NCBI GenBank assembly: GCA_947631245.1 | Contig: CANRKP010000017.1 | Span: forward strand, 1 to 40,029 | Direction: 5' to 3' | From: an uncultured Clostridia bacterium | Lineage (GTDB): Bacteria; Bacillota; Clostridia; Oscillospirales; CAG-272 | DNA length: 40,029 nt | In this document: positions 1 through 7,553 of the stretch, one piece after another | How positions within the stretch are numbered: the stretch's first letter is position 1 | Layout: each line of letters starts with the position of its first letter | Made by a program: the position numbers and the translations under genes | Notes under the pieces: model-generated | Told to the model about the DNA's origin: nothing | What the model saw: the letters and a program-made list of their open reading frames with translations, nothing else | Databases searched by the model: none

Positions 1-108
1 GAAATTAGCGATTGAGGTCACACCGCGCGGAATTTTTACTTCACCTCTGAAGCCTTCTTTCAGATATTTTTTTAGCTCCGTTCCTTCAATTCTGAATTCC
101 GTTTTATC
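1..108 (-). CDS. Leucine-rich-repeat (BspA-type) fragment, cut by window edge
   Basis: The minus strand reads DKTEFRIEGTELKKYL, then KIPRGVTSIANF, which has the rhythm of the first repeat of BspA-type leucine-rich-repeat surface proteins (IPxGVTSIxxxAF). The frame is open from about 162 to the edge, but it has no ATG, GTG or TTG start. The only nearby ATG (108-110) is in another frame. The stretch is visibly more AT-rich than the DUF1854 and ABC genes beside it. It may be the start of an LRR gene with an indel, a rearranged tail joined to the upstream gene, or an assembly junction. The rest lies outside the window. Confidence 0.4.
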
Positions 109-115
109 ATGACGT

Positions 116-550
116 TTAAGCGTGGGAATCGGGCGGATATCTGCGGCCGCAGGTAGGGCACTTTACGTCCGTCTCCTCCTCGTAAGCGTAGCTGTATGTT
201 CCGCGCTCCATGCGGCGGTTAAGCTGCCATATAATTGAGGAGATGAGGTCTCTCTGCGCCATTGTTGCGCGGCACAAAAGCCTGTGGACACCGTTCGTGA
301 CGCATTCGGCGAAGACGCAGCCGACGCCGTTTGAAAAGATATACTCGTCGATGTCCGCGCTTTTGAGCCTCAGCATAAGAACGTCGTTTTCGTAAACATA
401 GACGTCGGAGGTCGTCACGGCGACAAAACCGTCGGTTTTGACGTCGCCCTCAGGGGCAAGATCAAACGGGAAGGCGACTATAACGTCTTCCGGCGAGACT
501 TCGGGATTTATCCTGCAAAGCCTGTTTTGGAGCATTATTCTGTCTTTCAC
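116..550 (-). CDS. Stand-alone ABC N-terminal-like domain with half a zinc ribbon, probably truncated
   Basis: A 144-residue protein with no membrane segment. It resembles residues 20-175 of the ABC exporter at 1177-3513: the shared pattern is DVIxA, then a strand-rich stretch with an acidic turn, then a helix ending in QLNxR. Next come an acidic linker and a CPTCGRRY knuckle (Cys131, Cys134). The exporter has a second CPRC pair; this protein stops ten residues after its first pair. It is the third gene of the transcript, 32 bases after the DUF1854 stop. I infer that it is the remnant or detached N-terminus of a second half-transporter, because DUF1854 genes usually sit with ABC transporter genes. 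A genuine small regulatory partner is the alternative. Confidence 0.6.
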   Translation of the reverse strand: MKDRIMLQNRLCRINPEVSPEDVIVAFPFDLAPEGDVKTDGFVAVTTSDVYVYENDVLMLRLKSADIDEYIFSNGVGCVFAECVTNGVHRLLCRATMAQRDLISSIIWQLNRRMERGTYSYAYEEETDVKCPTCGRRYPPDSHA

Positions 551-582
551 GGCGTACCTCCTTTCTTTGTTGTGCCGGCGGC

Positions 583-1146
583 TTATAAGTAGAGCTCTAT
601 TTTTTTGTAGCTTTTGCGGTCAAGCTCGTCGGTGTTCTTTATCTCGTATCTGTTTGAGTCGTTGTCGGTGATGAAAACGTGCTCGGGCGTCACTTTAAGT
701 ATCGAGCGAAAAGTGTCGCGCACCGTGAACGACATCCTGTTTCCGTCCTCGGCTATTGTCTCCCAATAGGAATATCCGTAACGCTCCTTTACCGAAAGGA
801 TCTTTTTTATGACCGGGGCAAAGTATTTGCGGTCGAGTTCGCGGCGCAGCAGCTCCGACGTTTCGGGGTCGAAGTCGTTGATGTAGGAAATGATGCCGAT
901 CTCGACGCTGTCGCGGTCGAGCACGGATATGTATTCGTATAGATGCTCATAGGGGAAGGAGCGGTGCAGATATATCCTCTCGTAGTACTTCTCGCCGCCT
1001 AAAGTCTCCCCGTCAAATCCCACGCTCTCCGGCAGCGTGACGCGAAGGGAGAGAAAGTCGCCCTCGCGGCGGAATGAAGCGTTGTCCTTTGTTATGTACG
1101 TTATCGATACGACGTCCGAAAGCGCTGTCGTTTTTAACTCTGTCAT
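583..1146 (-). CDS. DUF1854 family protein
   Basis: A 187-residue soluble protein matching the DUF1854 pattern: an N-terminal strand-rich part, a central YEYISVLDRDSVEIGII segment, a helical LLRRELDRKYF stretch, then SVKERYGYSYWETI and VTPEHVFITDNDSNRYEI near the C-terminus. DUF1854 proteins are known as companions of ABC transporters, and some are annotated as associated with cyanophycin metabolism. No cyanophycin enzyme is visible here. It lies 30 bases downstream of the ABC exporter and is presumably cotranscribed with it. The function is unknown; an accessory role for the transporter is an inference from the gene order. Confidence 0.75.
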   Translation of the reverse strand: MTELKTTALSDVVSITYITKDNASFRREGDFLSLRVTLPESVGFDGETLGGEKYYERIYLHRSFPYEHLYEYISVLDRDSVEIGIISYINDFDPETSELLRRELDRKYFAPVIKKILSVKERYGYSYWETIAEDGNRMSFTVRDTFRSILKVTPEHVFITDNDSNRYEIKNTDELDRKSYKKIELYL

Positions 1147-1176
1147 AACTCCGTGTTGCCTTTCCTTTCCCGTGTA

Positions 1177-3513
1177 CTATTCCTGTATCCCGATATTTCG
1201 CAGAGCCTCGAGCTGCATTTTGTAGAGCCCGTAGTATATGCCTTTCTTTCGTATCAGCTCCGCGTGAGTGCCGTATTCCGGCATTTTTCCGTTTTCGATG
1301 ACGATAAGGTGGTCGGCGTCGCGCAGGGTCGACAGCCGGTGCGCGATCATTATAGTCGTGCGCCCCTTTATGAGCTGCTCGAGCGCCGTCTGTATCTGCC
1401 GCTCGGTCTGCGTATCCATGGCGGCGGTCGCCTCGTCCATTATAAGGATGCGCGGATTAAGAAGGATGGCGCGCGCAATCGAGATGCGCTGCCTTTCGCC
1501 GCCGGACAGGTCTTTATAGCCGAAGCCTATCATCGTGTCGTATGCGTCGGGCAGCTTTACGATGAAATCGTGCGCTCCTGCGAGCTTTGCCGCCGTCATG
1601 ACCTCAAGGTCCGTCGCGTCCGGCTTCGCGTAGCGTATGTTCTCCTTGATGGTGCCCATGAAAAGGTATGTCTCCTGCGAGACTATCGCTATATTCTGCC
1701 GGAGCTCGGAGAAGGGGATGTCGCGGACGTTTACGCCGTCTATCAAAATTTCCCCGGAAATGACGTCGTAAAGGCGGATCAGGAGGTTAGCAAGCGTAGA
1801 TTTTCCGGCGCCCGTGTGCCCGACGATGCCTATCATCTTCCCGGGCTCTATGTCAAAGCTGATGCCGTCTATTATCTTGCGGTTCTTCTCGTATGAGAAC
1901 TCGATATTGCGGAACTCGACGTGTCCCTTTGCCTCGCCTATCGAGATGGGATGCTCGCTTTCGACGACGTCCGGTATCGCGTCCATTATCTCCGACAGGC
2001 GGTTCATGGAGTTGAGGCTGTCTGTCATGACATAGACGACGTCGATGAAAAATCCCATCGGGCTGTATATCATGTTCATATAAGCGATGAATGTCATGAG
2101 AATGCCGTAATTGAACGAGCCGTCGGTATTCCTTATGACCATCCATCCGCCGACGCCGAGAACGATTATATTGCTGAGGAACAAAAGAAAGTTTACGAGA
2201 GGGAACGCCGTCGTGTTGTATACCGAAGCCCGCTTGTCCGCCTCGGCGACGCGCCTGTTCCTGCCTTCGAATCTCGCGCTCTCCTCGTCCTCTTTGGAGA
2301 ACGCCTTAACGACGCGGATGCCGGTCAGCACGTCGGACAAGAGCGAGCTCATCGATCTTGACGCCGAAAACCGCTTGGCGTGGTACTTGTCCATCTTGTC
2401 AAACATCTTTTTCATTAAGAATGCCACAAGAGGGACTGTGACAAACGAGATAAGCGTCAGCCTCCAGTTGAATTTCAGCATGATGATGAACACGCCGATT
2501 ATCTGAAAGATATTGACGAGAAAATAGGGGACCGTGTCGCAGAAGAAATGATATATATTGTTCGCGTCGCGGTTGACCTGCGTCATCAGTCCGCCTGTTT
2601 GCCTGTTCGTGAAGTAGCTTATGGACAGCCGCTCTATCGACTTGAATATCTCCTTTTTCAGGTCGTATGTGACCTTCGCGGCGACGACGGAGGAGACGTA
2701 GCTGTTGATCATCGTTACGAACATGGATATAAGGCGAGTCGCGAAGATGATGCCTATGACAAGGAGGATCTTGCCTGCAAATCTGCCGTTTTCGGAGAGG
2801 ACCTCGTTATAGTAGAAGCCGCTCGATATGTATGGCGAGAGAACCGCAAGTCCGCTCGTCAGAAACAGCGTCAGCAGAACGAGGAATAGATAGAGCTTGT
2901 AGCGCCAAAAGAACCCGGAGAAGCGCTTCAGAATATGCACCTTGTCCATGCAGCGCGGGCAGATCTTCCGCTCGGGGTCCGCGTACCGCTTGCCGCACTT
3001 GGGGCAGAAAAGCTCCTCTTTTTTATCGTCGTCCTCGTATGTGTGCGAATCTTCGGCTCCCTCTGTGCCATCTATGCGCGCGTTCAGCTGGCGAATGAGC
3101 TTGTACGCTTCGGATTTGAAGGTGTTCGTGAGATTTGCGATAAAGACCGTGTAAGGCAAAGAGCCCTCTTTTGCGCGGATGCGCGCGACGATGCGCGCGG
3201 AGGACAGCATCTCCTCAACCGAAAAATGCTCTATTTCGGAAAGGTCGAAATGCTCGTATGAGAGCACGTCAAACCCGCGGCGCTGCACGGCTCGTTCTCT
3301 GTGCGTGCCGCTTCTTTTGACCGCGGTCATCGAGCCGCCGAGAATGATCAGGTCGTCCTCGGTCGCGAAAATGTAGTTGTCGCAGGGCACGCAGTCGCAG
3401 TCAAGGTCGGTCTTTGCCGCAATTATCACGTCGCCGCGGGCGATGCCTTTCTCCATGAGCGCGTCATATACGGCGGAGGGAATGTCAAACAGCTCCGTTG
3501 TGTTTTTCGTCAT
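1177..3513 (-). CDS. ABC exporter half-transporter with N-terminal module and zinc ribbon
   Basis: A 778-residue type IV-fold ABC exporter (membrane domain fused to ATPase). Residues 1-150 form a soluble domain also found in the gene at 116-550. A zinc ribbon follows (Cys170, Cys173, Cys185, Cys188). About six membrane segments span 205-492. The ATPase has Walker A GHTGAGKST (565-573), Q-loop Gln613, signature LSGGE (669-673), Walker B ILIMDEA with catalytic Glu694, and H-loop His725, so it should be active. Half-transporters work as dimers. The usual length is 570-620, and the excess is the cytoplasmic N-terminal extension. The start is supported by AAAGGACGG eight bases upstream and a consensus promoter at 3568-3596. 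The substrate is unknown. Confidence 0.9.
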   Translation of the reverse strand: MTKNTTELFDIPSAVYDALMEKGIARGDVIIAAKTDLDCDCVPCDNYIFATEDDLIILGGSMTAVKRSGTHRERAVQRRGFDVLSYEHFDLSEIEHFSVEEMLSSARIVARIRAKEGSLPYTVFIANLTNTFKSEAYKLIRQLNARIDGTEGAEDSHTYEDDDKKEELFCPKCGKRYADPERKICPRCMDKVHILKRFSGFFWRYKLYLFLVLLTLFLTSGLAVLSPYISSGFYYNEVLSENGRFAGKILLVIGIIFATRLISMFVTMINSYVSSVVAAKVTYDLKKEIFKSIERLSISYFTNRQTGGLMTQVNRDANNIYHFFCDTVPYFLVNIFQIIGVFIIMLKFNWRLTLISFVTVPLVAFLMKKMFDKMDKYHAKRFSASRSMSSLLSDVLTGIRVVKAFSKEDEESARFEGRNRRVAEADKRASVYNTTAFPLVNFLLFLSNIIVLGVGGWMVIRNTDGSFNYGILMTFIAYMNMIYSPMGFFIDVVYVMTDSLNSMNRLSEIMDAIPDVVESEHPISIGEAKGHVEFRNIEFSYEKNRKIIDGISFDIEPGKMIGIVGHTGAGKSTLANLLIRLYDVISGEILIDGVNVRDIPFSELRQNIAIVSQETYLFMGTIKENIRYAKPDATDLEVMTAAKLAGAHDFIVKLPDAYDTMIGFGYKDLSGGERQRISIARAILLNPRILIMDEATAAMDTQTERQIQTALEQLIKGRTTIMIAHRLSTLRDADHLIVIENGKMPEYGTHAELIRKKGIYYGLYKMQLEALRNIGIQE

Positions 3514-3540
3514 TTGCGGTACCGTCCTTTCTGAGAATAT

Positions 3541-3568
3541 AAGCTGCCGCCTGCCGCAGCTTTTTTTA
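3541..3568 (+). other. Stem-loop with T-tract overlapping the ABC operon promoter
   Basis: AAGCTGC (3541-3547) pairs with GCAGCTT (3556-3562). A run of Ts follows on the plus strand, so it has the form of a plus-strand intrinsic terminator. No plus-strand gene lies upstream. On the minus strand the same stem lies at or just after the expected transcription start of the ABC operon and would form the 5' end of its mRNA. Confidence 0.5.
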
Positions 3569-3596
3569 TTATAATGTTGGGAATAATAAAAGTCAA
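3568..3596 (-). promoter_or_regulatory. Sigma-A promoter for the ABC-DUF1854 operon
   Basis: Reading the minus strand: TTGACT (3591-3596), 17 bases, TATAAT (3568-3573). The ABC start codon is 55 bases downstream of the -10 box. It is near-consensus, so expression is likely substantial unless repressed. Confidence 0.8.
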
Positions 3597-3707
3597 GTTA
3601 ATTTTCTGTGTTTTAAAATGTCGAAAACGACGGCTTGTTCATATTTAGTTCATATTTGAACGCAGCCCTGTGACGCAAAAAAGATACGCAATAATAAAAG
3701 AATTCTC

Positions 3708-3736
3708 TTGACAATCTCATGACTGCGTGATATAAT
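3708..3736 (+). promoter_or_regulatory. Distal promoter for the MoxR operon
   Basis: TTGACA (3708-3713), 17 bases, TATAAT (3731-3736), with TGA directly before the -10 box (extended -10). It is a perfect consensus, 120 bases before the MoxR start codon. Confidence 0.8.
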
Positions 3737-3787
3737 CTCATCAAAGCAAAAATATTGTGTCATTTGCGTGAAGAAAATCGATAATAA

Positions 3788-3816
3788 TTGCATTTCCGAG
3801 CGCCGTATGATACAAT
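3788..3816 (+). promoter_or_regulatory. Proximal promoter for the MoxR operon
   Basis: TTGCAT (3788-3793), 17 bases, TACAAT (3811-3816), again with TGA before the -10 box. It is weaker than the distal promoter, 40 bases before the start codon. The two could serve different growth conditions, but that cannot be told from sequence. Confidence 0.55.
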
Positions 3817-3856
3817 ATAAAATCGGAAGTACCTTACGTTCGGCAGGGAGGAAAGA

Positions 3857-4804
3857 ATGGATATCAGAGAAGCGGCGGCCGCCGCCCGAAAGATCAAAGA
3901 GAATATCGAATATGTCATATTCGGAAAAGATACCGAGATAAAATATATCGTCTCGGCGCTTTTTGCCGGCGGACACGTTTTGCTCGACGATATCCCCGGC
4001 ACGGGAAAAACGACGCTCGCAAAGGCGCTTGCCCGCTCGATATCGGCTGATTTCAAGCGCGTTCAGTTCACGCCTGACCTGCTGCCGTCGGATATAACGG
4101 GCATCAATTTCTTTTCGCAGAAGGAAAATGAGTTCATTTTCAGAAAAGGACCGGTGTTTACGAATATTCTTCTTGCCGACGAGATAAACAGAACGACGCC
4201 GAGAACGCAGTCGGCGCTTCTCGAATGCATGGGAGAGGGGCAGACGACCGTAGACGGCGTCACATACAGGCTGAAGCCCCCGTTCTTTGTCATAGCGACT
4301 CAGAACCCGATAGAGTCTCAGGGTACGTTCCCTCTGCCGGAAGCGCAGACGGACAGATTTTTGATGAAGCTCTCGCTCGGATATCCCGAAAAGCAGGCGG
4401 AGCTTTCGGTCCTCGACGAATACGCCGAGAGCTCGCCGCTCGACAGCCTCGGCGCCGTTTGCACGGGGGAAGACGTCGTTGCGGCACAGAACACGGTGCG
4501 CGCCGTTAAGGTGAGCGCCCGCATAAGGCAGTATATAGTCGACATCGTGTCAATGACGAGGGAGTCCGAGCGCGTCAGGCTCGGCGTCAGCCCGCGCGGC
4601 TCTTTGGCTCTCATGCGCGCCGCTCAGGCGTGGGCGGTTTTTGACGGGAGGGATTTCGTGCTCCCCGACGACGTGAAGGCGGTGGCTGTCCCCGTGCTTG
4701 CCCACAGGATAATATCTCGTTCGCAGGGCACCATACGGCTTACGGAATCAAACGCCAACATCATCGAATATATCATCGACGCCGTGCCCGTTCCCGTTGC
4801 ATAG
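3857..4804 (+). CDS. MoxR-family AAA+ ATPase
   Basis: A 315-residue AAA+ ATPase of the MoxR family, a normal length. Walker A is in DDIPGTGKTT (Lys51), Walker B is LLADEINR (Asp108, Glu109) followed by TTPRTQSALLECMGEGQ, and sensor 1 is IATQNP (Asn150). MoxR ATPases are chaperone-like and usually act with DUF58 and membrane partners in maturation of protein complexes or in envelope stress. It starts the operon: GGGAGG lies five bases before ATG, two promoters lie upstream, and the DUF58 gene follows after 12 bases. The specific client is unknown. Confidence 0.93.
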   Translation: MDIREAAAAARKIKENIEYVIFGKDTEIKYIVSALFAGGHVLLDDIPGTGKTTLAKALARSISADFKRVQFTPDLLPSDITGINFFSQKENEFIFRKGPVFTNILLADEINRTTPRTQSALLECMGEGQTTVDGVTYRLKPPFFVIATQNPIESQGTFPLPEAQTDRFLMKLSLGYPEKQAELSVLDEYAESSPLDSLGAVCTGEDVVAAQNTVRAVKVSARIRQYIVDIVSMTRESERVRLGVSPRGSLALMRAAQAWAVFDGRDFVLPDDVKAVAVPVLAHRIISRSQGTIRLTESNANIIEYIIDAVPVPVA

Positions 4805-4816
4805 AGGGGAGCCGAT

Positions 4817-6016
4817 ATGCTGTTTTTGGCGCTTCTCATATCCGTTATCGCGATATATTTTCTTCAGTCGAGCTTCTTTGAGAAGCATTCGTTTGACGAT
4901 ATAGACTATAACGTCAAGGTCAGCACCGAGGAGACGTTTGAAGACGAGGACATCTTCATATACGAGGAGATATCGAACGGGAAGACGCTGCCTATGCCTT
5001 ACGCAAGGGTAGACACGTCTTTGCCCGACGGGCTCTCGTTCCGCATAACGGAATTCCGCGGCGGTGCGGCGGTCGATACGCTGCGCCCGCATGTGGAGAG
5101 CATATTCGTGCTCAAGAGCCGCGAAAAGATACGCCGCCGCTGGCGTGTCAACTGCGGGCGGCGCGGAGTTTATACCGTAGGCTCGGCTGTCGTCGTTGCA
5201 AACGACCTTTTCGGGATGAACCCGATGTCAAAGGGATTTCGCTGTGAGGCGCGGCATGACAATACGGTAGTCGTGCTGCCGAAGCCGATAGACCTTGACG
5301 AGCATTTCACCTCGTCGTTTTATCACAGCGGCGACGTAATAACAAATCACGGTCTTCTGACCGACCCGCTCATGATAGCGGGAGCTAGGGACTACACTCA
5401 GTTTGACCCGATGAACAGGATAAACTGGAAGCAGACGGCGGTCCACGGGAAGCTGATGGTCAACCGCGAGGAAAACACGCGCCGCCACCGCTTCGACCTT
5501 CTGCTGAACATGAACTCGCGCGATATAGAAAAGGACGCGGTGCATCCGAGCGATCCCGGGAGCGTTGAGCTCGCGATAACGGTCTGCGCCTCGATACTCG
5601 ACCGAATTTCGGGCGAGAACATACCCGTCAGGCTTATAGCGAACACCCCGCCGGACGCGATATCGGACGATTACAGAGCGGACACGGAAGGGCTGGGACG
5701 CGACATTCTCTTTACCCCGGCATTTGAGGGCAAGCGCGACATGATATCGGCGCTGAGGCTGCTTGCCGCCGTCAGAATGGAAATGTCTTGCCCGATTGAG
5801 AGGATGCTCGACTATGTGCTTGAGCACAGCGCAGCGTTTGCGGAGTCAGGCAACCTGATAGTTGTGTCGGCATACATCAGCGAACGTATGATAGTTTTTC
5901 ACGACGCGATGAGGCGGCGCGGAGTAAACGTCATTTTCTATGTCACGACGACGAACCGCAACGCCGACGCGATACCGCCGAACGTCGAGGTCTATTTTAA
6001 GACGCATACCGACTGA
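4817..6016 (+). CDS. DUF58 domain protein, MoxR partner
   Basis: A 399-residue protein with one short N-terminal membrane segment (residues 1-17), a beta-rich region containing RRGVYTVG and DLFG, and the DUF58 hallmark around residues 190-215 (ARDYTQFDPMNRINWK, then a VNREE stretch). The C-terminal half looks like a von Willebrand A-type fold. DUF58 proteins are nearly always encoded after MoxR, as here. GAGGGGAGC lies four bases before the start. It is likely membrane-anchored with most of the protein in the cytoplasm. Confidence 0.9.
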   Translation: MLFLALLISVIAIYFLQSSFFEKHSFDDIDYNVKVSTEETFEDEDIFIYEEISNGKTLPMPYARVDTSLPDGLSFRITEFRGGAAVDTLRPHVESIFVLKSREKIRRRWRVNCGRRGVYTVGSAVVVANDLFGMNPMSKGFRCEARHDNTVVVLPKPIDLDEHFTSSFYHSGDVITNHGLLTDPLMIAGARDYTQFDPMNRINWKQTAVHGKLMVNREENTRRHRFDLLLNMNSRDIEKDAVHPSDPGSVELAITVCASILDRISGENIPVRLIANTPPDAISDDYRADTEGLGRDILFTPAFEGKRDMISALRLLAAVRMEMSCPIERMLDYVLEHSAAFAESGNLIVVSAYISERMIVFHDAMRRRGVNVIFYVTTTNRNADAIPPNVEVYFKTHTD

Positions 6017-6070
6017 TTTCGTAAAAATTCCAAACGAAAAATCATATAATCTGAGATAAGGAGGCGCGGC

Positions 6071-7534
6071 ATGGAAAAAACGGCTGTCAAAAAGAAGTAC
6101 AACAAATTATATAAGCTGCTTGCGGTCACAGCCGTGAACGCCGTGATCTCCGCCGCAGCATATATTCTGTTTTACAGGCTGTTCGGCACCCTTGCGTTCA
6201 TCCCGGGGCTGCTGCTTGCCGCACTGTGCGCCGCAGGGTACGGGATGCAGGCGATATACGGCAGGCTGACGTCGCGCCGCCGCGACCCGAGGCGCGGATA
6301 TGATGACGAGTTCGGATACGAGGGGCATGAGCGTGCGTTCGCTCCTTTGCGAGCGGCGGGTCCTTTGACAATAGCGGCGCTTGCGTCTGTCTTTTCCTAC
6401 GGGCTGTACAACAGCTTTCTGATATCGTATTCGGGGCTCGGAAACGATTTCTTCTATTCCGAATACTCGATATATCCGCTTATTTTCTGCGCCGCGACAT
6501 TTATCGGTTTGGCGTCGGGGATAATTCTGTGGTTTTATCCCGCGCACAGGGTCATTTCTCTGCGAACGATGCTGACGTTCCTCGTCGTTCTGCTGATCAT
6601 TTTCTTCGGCGCCATTATGTTCGGCGTGCCGTCTCTGTTGATTACGGCATATCTCTTTATTTTCACATTATGCGCTTTTACGGTGATGAACCAAACTCAC
6701 ATCCAGCGCGGATTGTCCGATACGCTGACGGCGATATCCCCGTCCGGGAGGGCGTATAATCTGCTCCTTGTTGCGGTCACGGTCGTGTGCGCGCTGCTTT
6801 TCGTGTTTCTCGCCTCGGTGATACTTACCGGGCTTAAATATATAGTCCTTCTTATCAGCAGCGTCATTTTTTCGAGCGCGGAAAGACAGGGGGCGGACGA
6901 ATTTTCGGATTTTACCGTCGAGGACGTCAACCGCGAATACGGGCGATTTTTCATATCGAACCAGCCTTTCGGCGAGAAAATATTGTTCGCATTGTTCATC
7001 ATTCTGTTCGTCGCGGCGCTTGTGCTTTTCCTGACGCGCGGGGCAGAGATGACGCAGCGCATTATAAAGAAGGTGCGCGAGTGGATAGTCGAGCTTTTCA
7101 TGTTTTTCACCGACATAGGGGGCTTTAAGTCGTCGCGGTACGGGACGGATATCGACTTTTCCAATTACCGAGACGAGGAGATAAAGCTCGAGCACGCGGT
7201 GATACGCGAGTATAACGTCGGAGAGGGAAGCAGGCGGAGCTACCGCGAGTTCATATCAAAGCTGAACTCGCTCCCGTCCGCCTCGGAGCAGATACGCTTT
7301 GCATATGCGGCGCTGATGGCGTCATACCGGGAGCGAGGCTTTGGAAACAGGCTCTCAAACACGCCGCGCGAGGCAAAAGAAAAAATAAGCGCGCGCACAA
7401 ATGCGCCCGCGCTTGACGACGCGGTCCGCGCGATCGAGACTGTAGATTACGCGGAGCGCGAGCTGCCGGACGACGAATGTCACCGGGTGATAAGCTCGAT
7501 GTGCGGAATTATAGAAACGCAGTGGCAAGACTGA
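6071..7534 (+). CDS. Multi-pass membrane protein with DUF4129-like C-terminus
   Basis: A 487-residue protein with roughly eight to nine hydrophobic segments (around 20-55, 95-125, 135-160, 170-210, 225-260, 295-320), then a soluble tail. The tail (about residues 375-487) has the pattern of DUF4129: an acidic helix, YREFISKL, NTPREAKEKI, and a final helix with VDYAERELPDDE. In canonical MoxR-DUF58 operons this domain ends a transglutaminase-like membrane protein (TgpA type). No transglutaminase Cys-His-Asp core is visible between the membrane part and the tail. AAGGAGG precedes the start. It is probably the membrane scaffold of the MoxR system. Confidence 0.7.
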   Translation: MEKTAVKKKYNKLYKLLAVTAVNAVISAAAYILFYRLFGTLAFIPGLLLAALCAAGYGMQAIYGRLTSRRRDPRRGYDDEFGYEGHERAFAPLRAAGPLTIAALASVFSYGLYNSFLISYSGLGNDFFYSEYSIYPLIFCAATFIGLASGIILWFYPAHRVISLRTMLTFLVVLLIIFFGAIMFGVPSLLITAYLFIFTLCAFTVMNQTHIQRGLSDTLTAISPSGRAYNLLLVAVTVVCALLFVFLASVILTGLKYIVLLISSVIFSSAERQGADEFSDFTVEDVNREYGRFFISNQPFGEKILFALFIILFVAALVLFLTRGAEMTQRIIKKVREWIVELFMFFTDIGGFKSSRYGTDIDFSNYRDEEIKLEHAVIREYNVGEGSRRSYREFISKLNSLPSASEQIRFAYAALMASYRERGFGNRLSNTPREAKEKISARTNAPALDDAVRAIETVDYAERELPDDECHRVISSMCGIIETQWQD

Positions 7535-7553
7535 TACGGGAGGAGAGGCAAAG

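Noticed and set aside
1153..1896. Long plus-strand frame opposite the ABC gene
   Set aside because: A shadow of a GC-rich coding region; no ribosome site and composition typical of antisense frames.
3650..4056. Minus-strand frames covering the MoxR promoter and start
   Set aside because: They overlap the consensus promoters and the 5' end of MoxR, and show no family resemblance.
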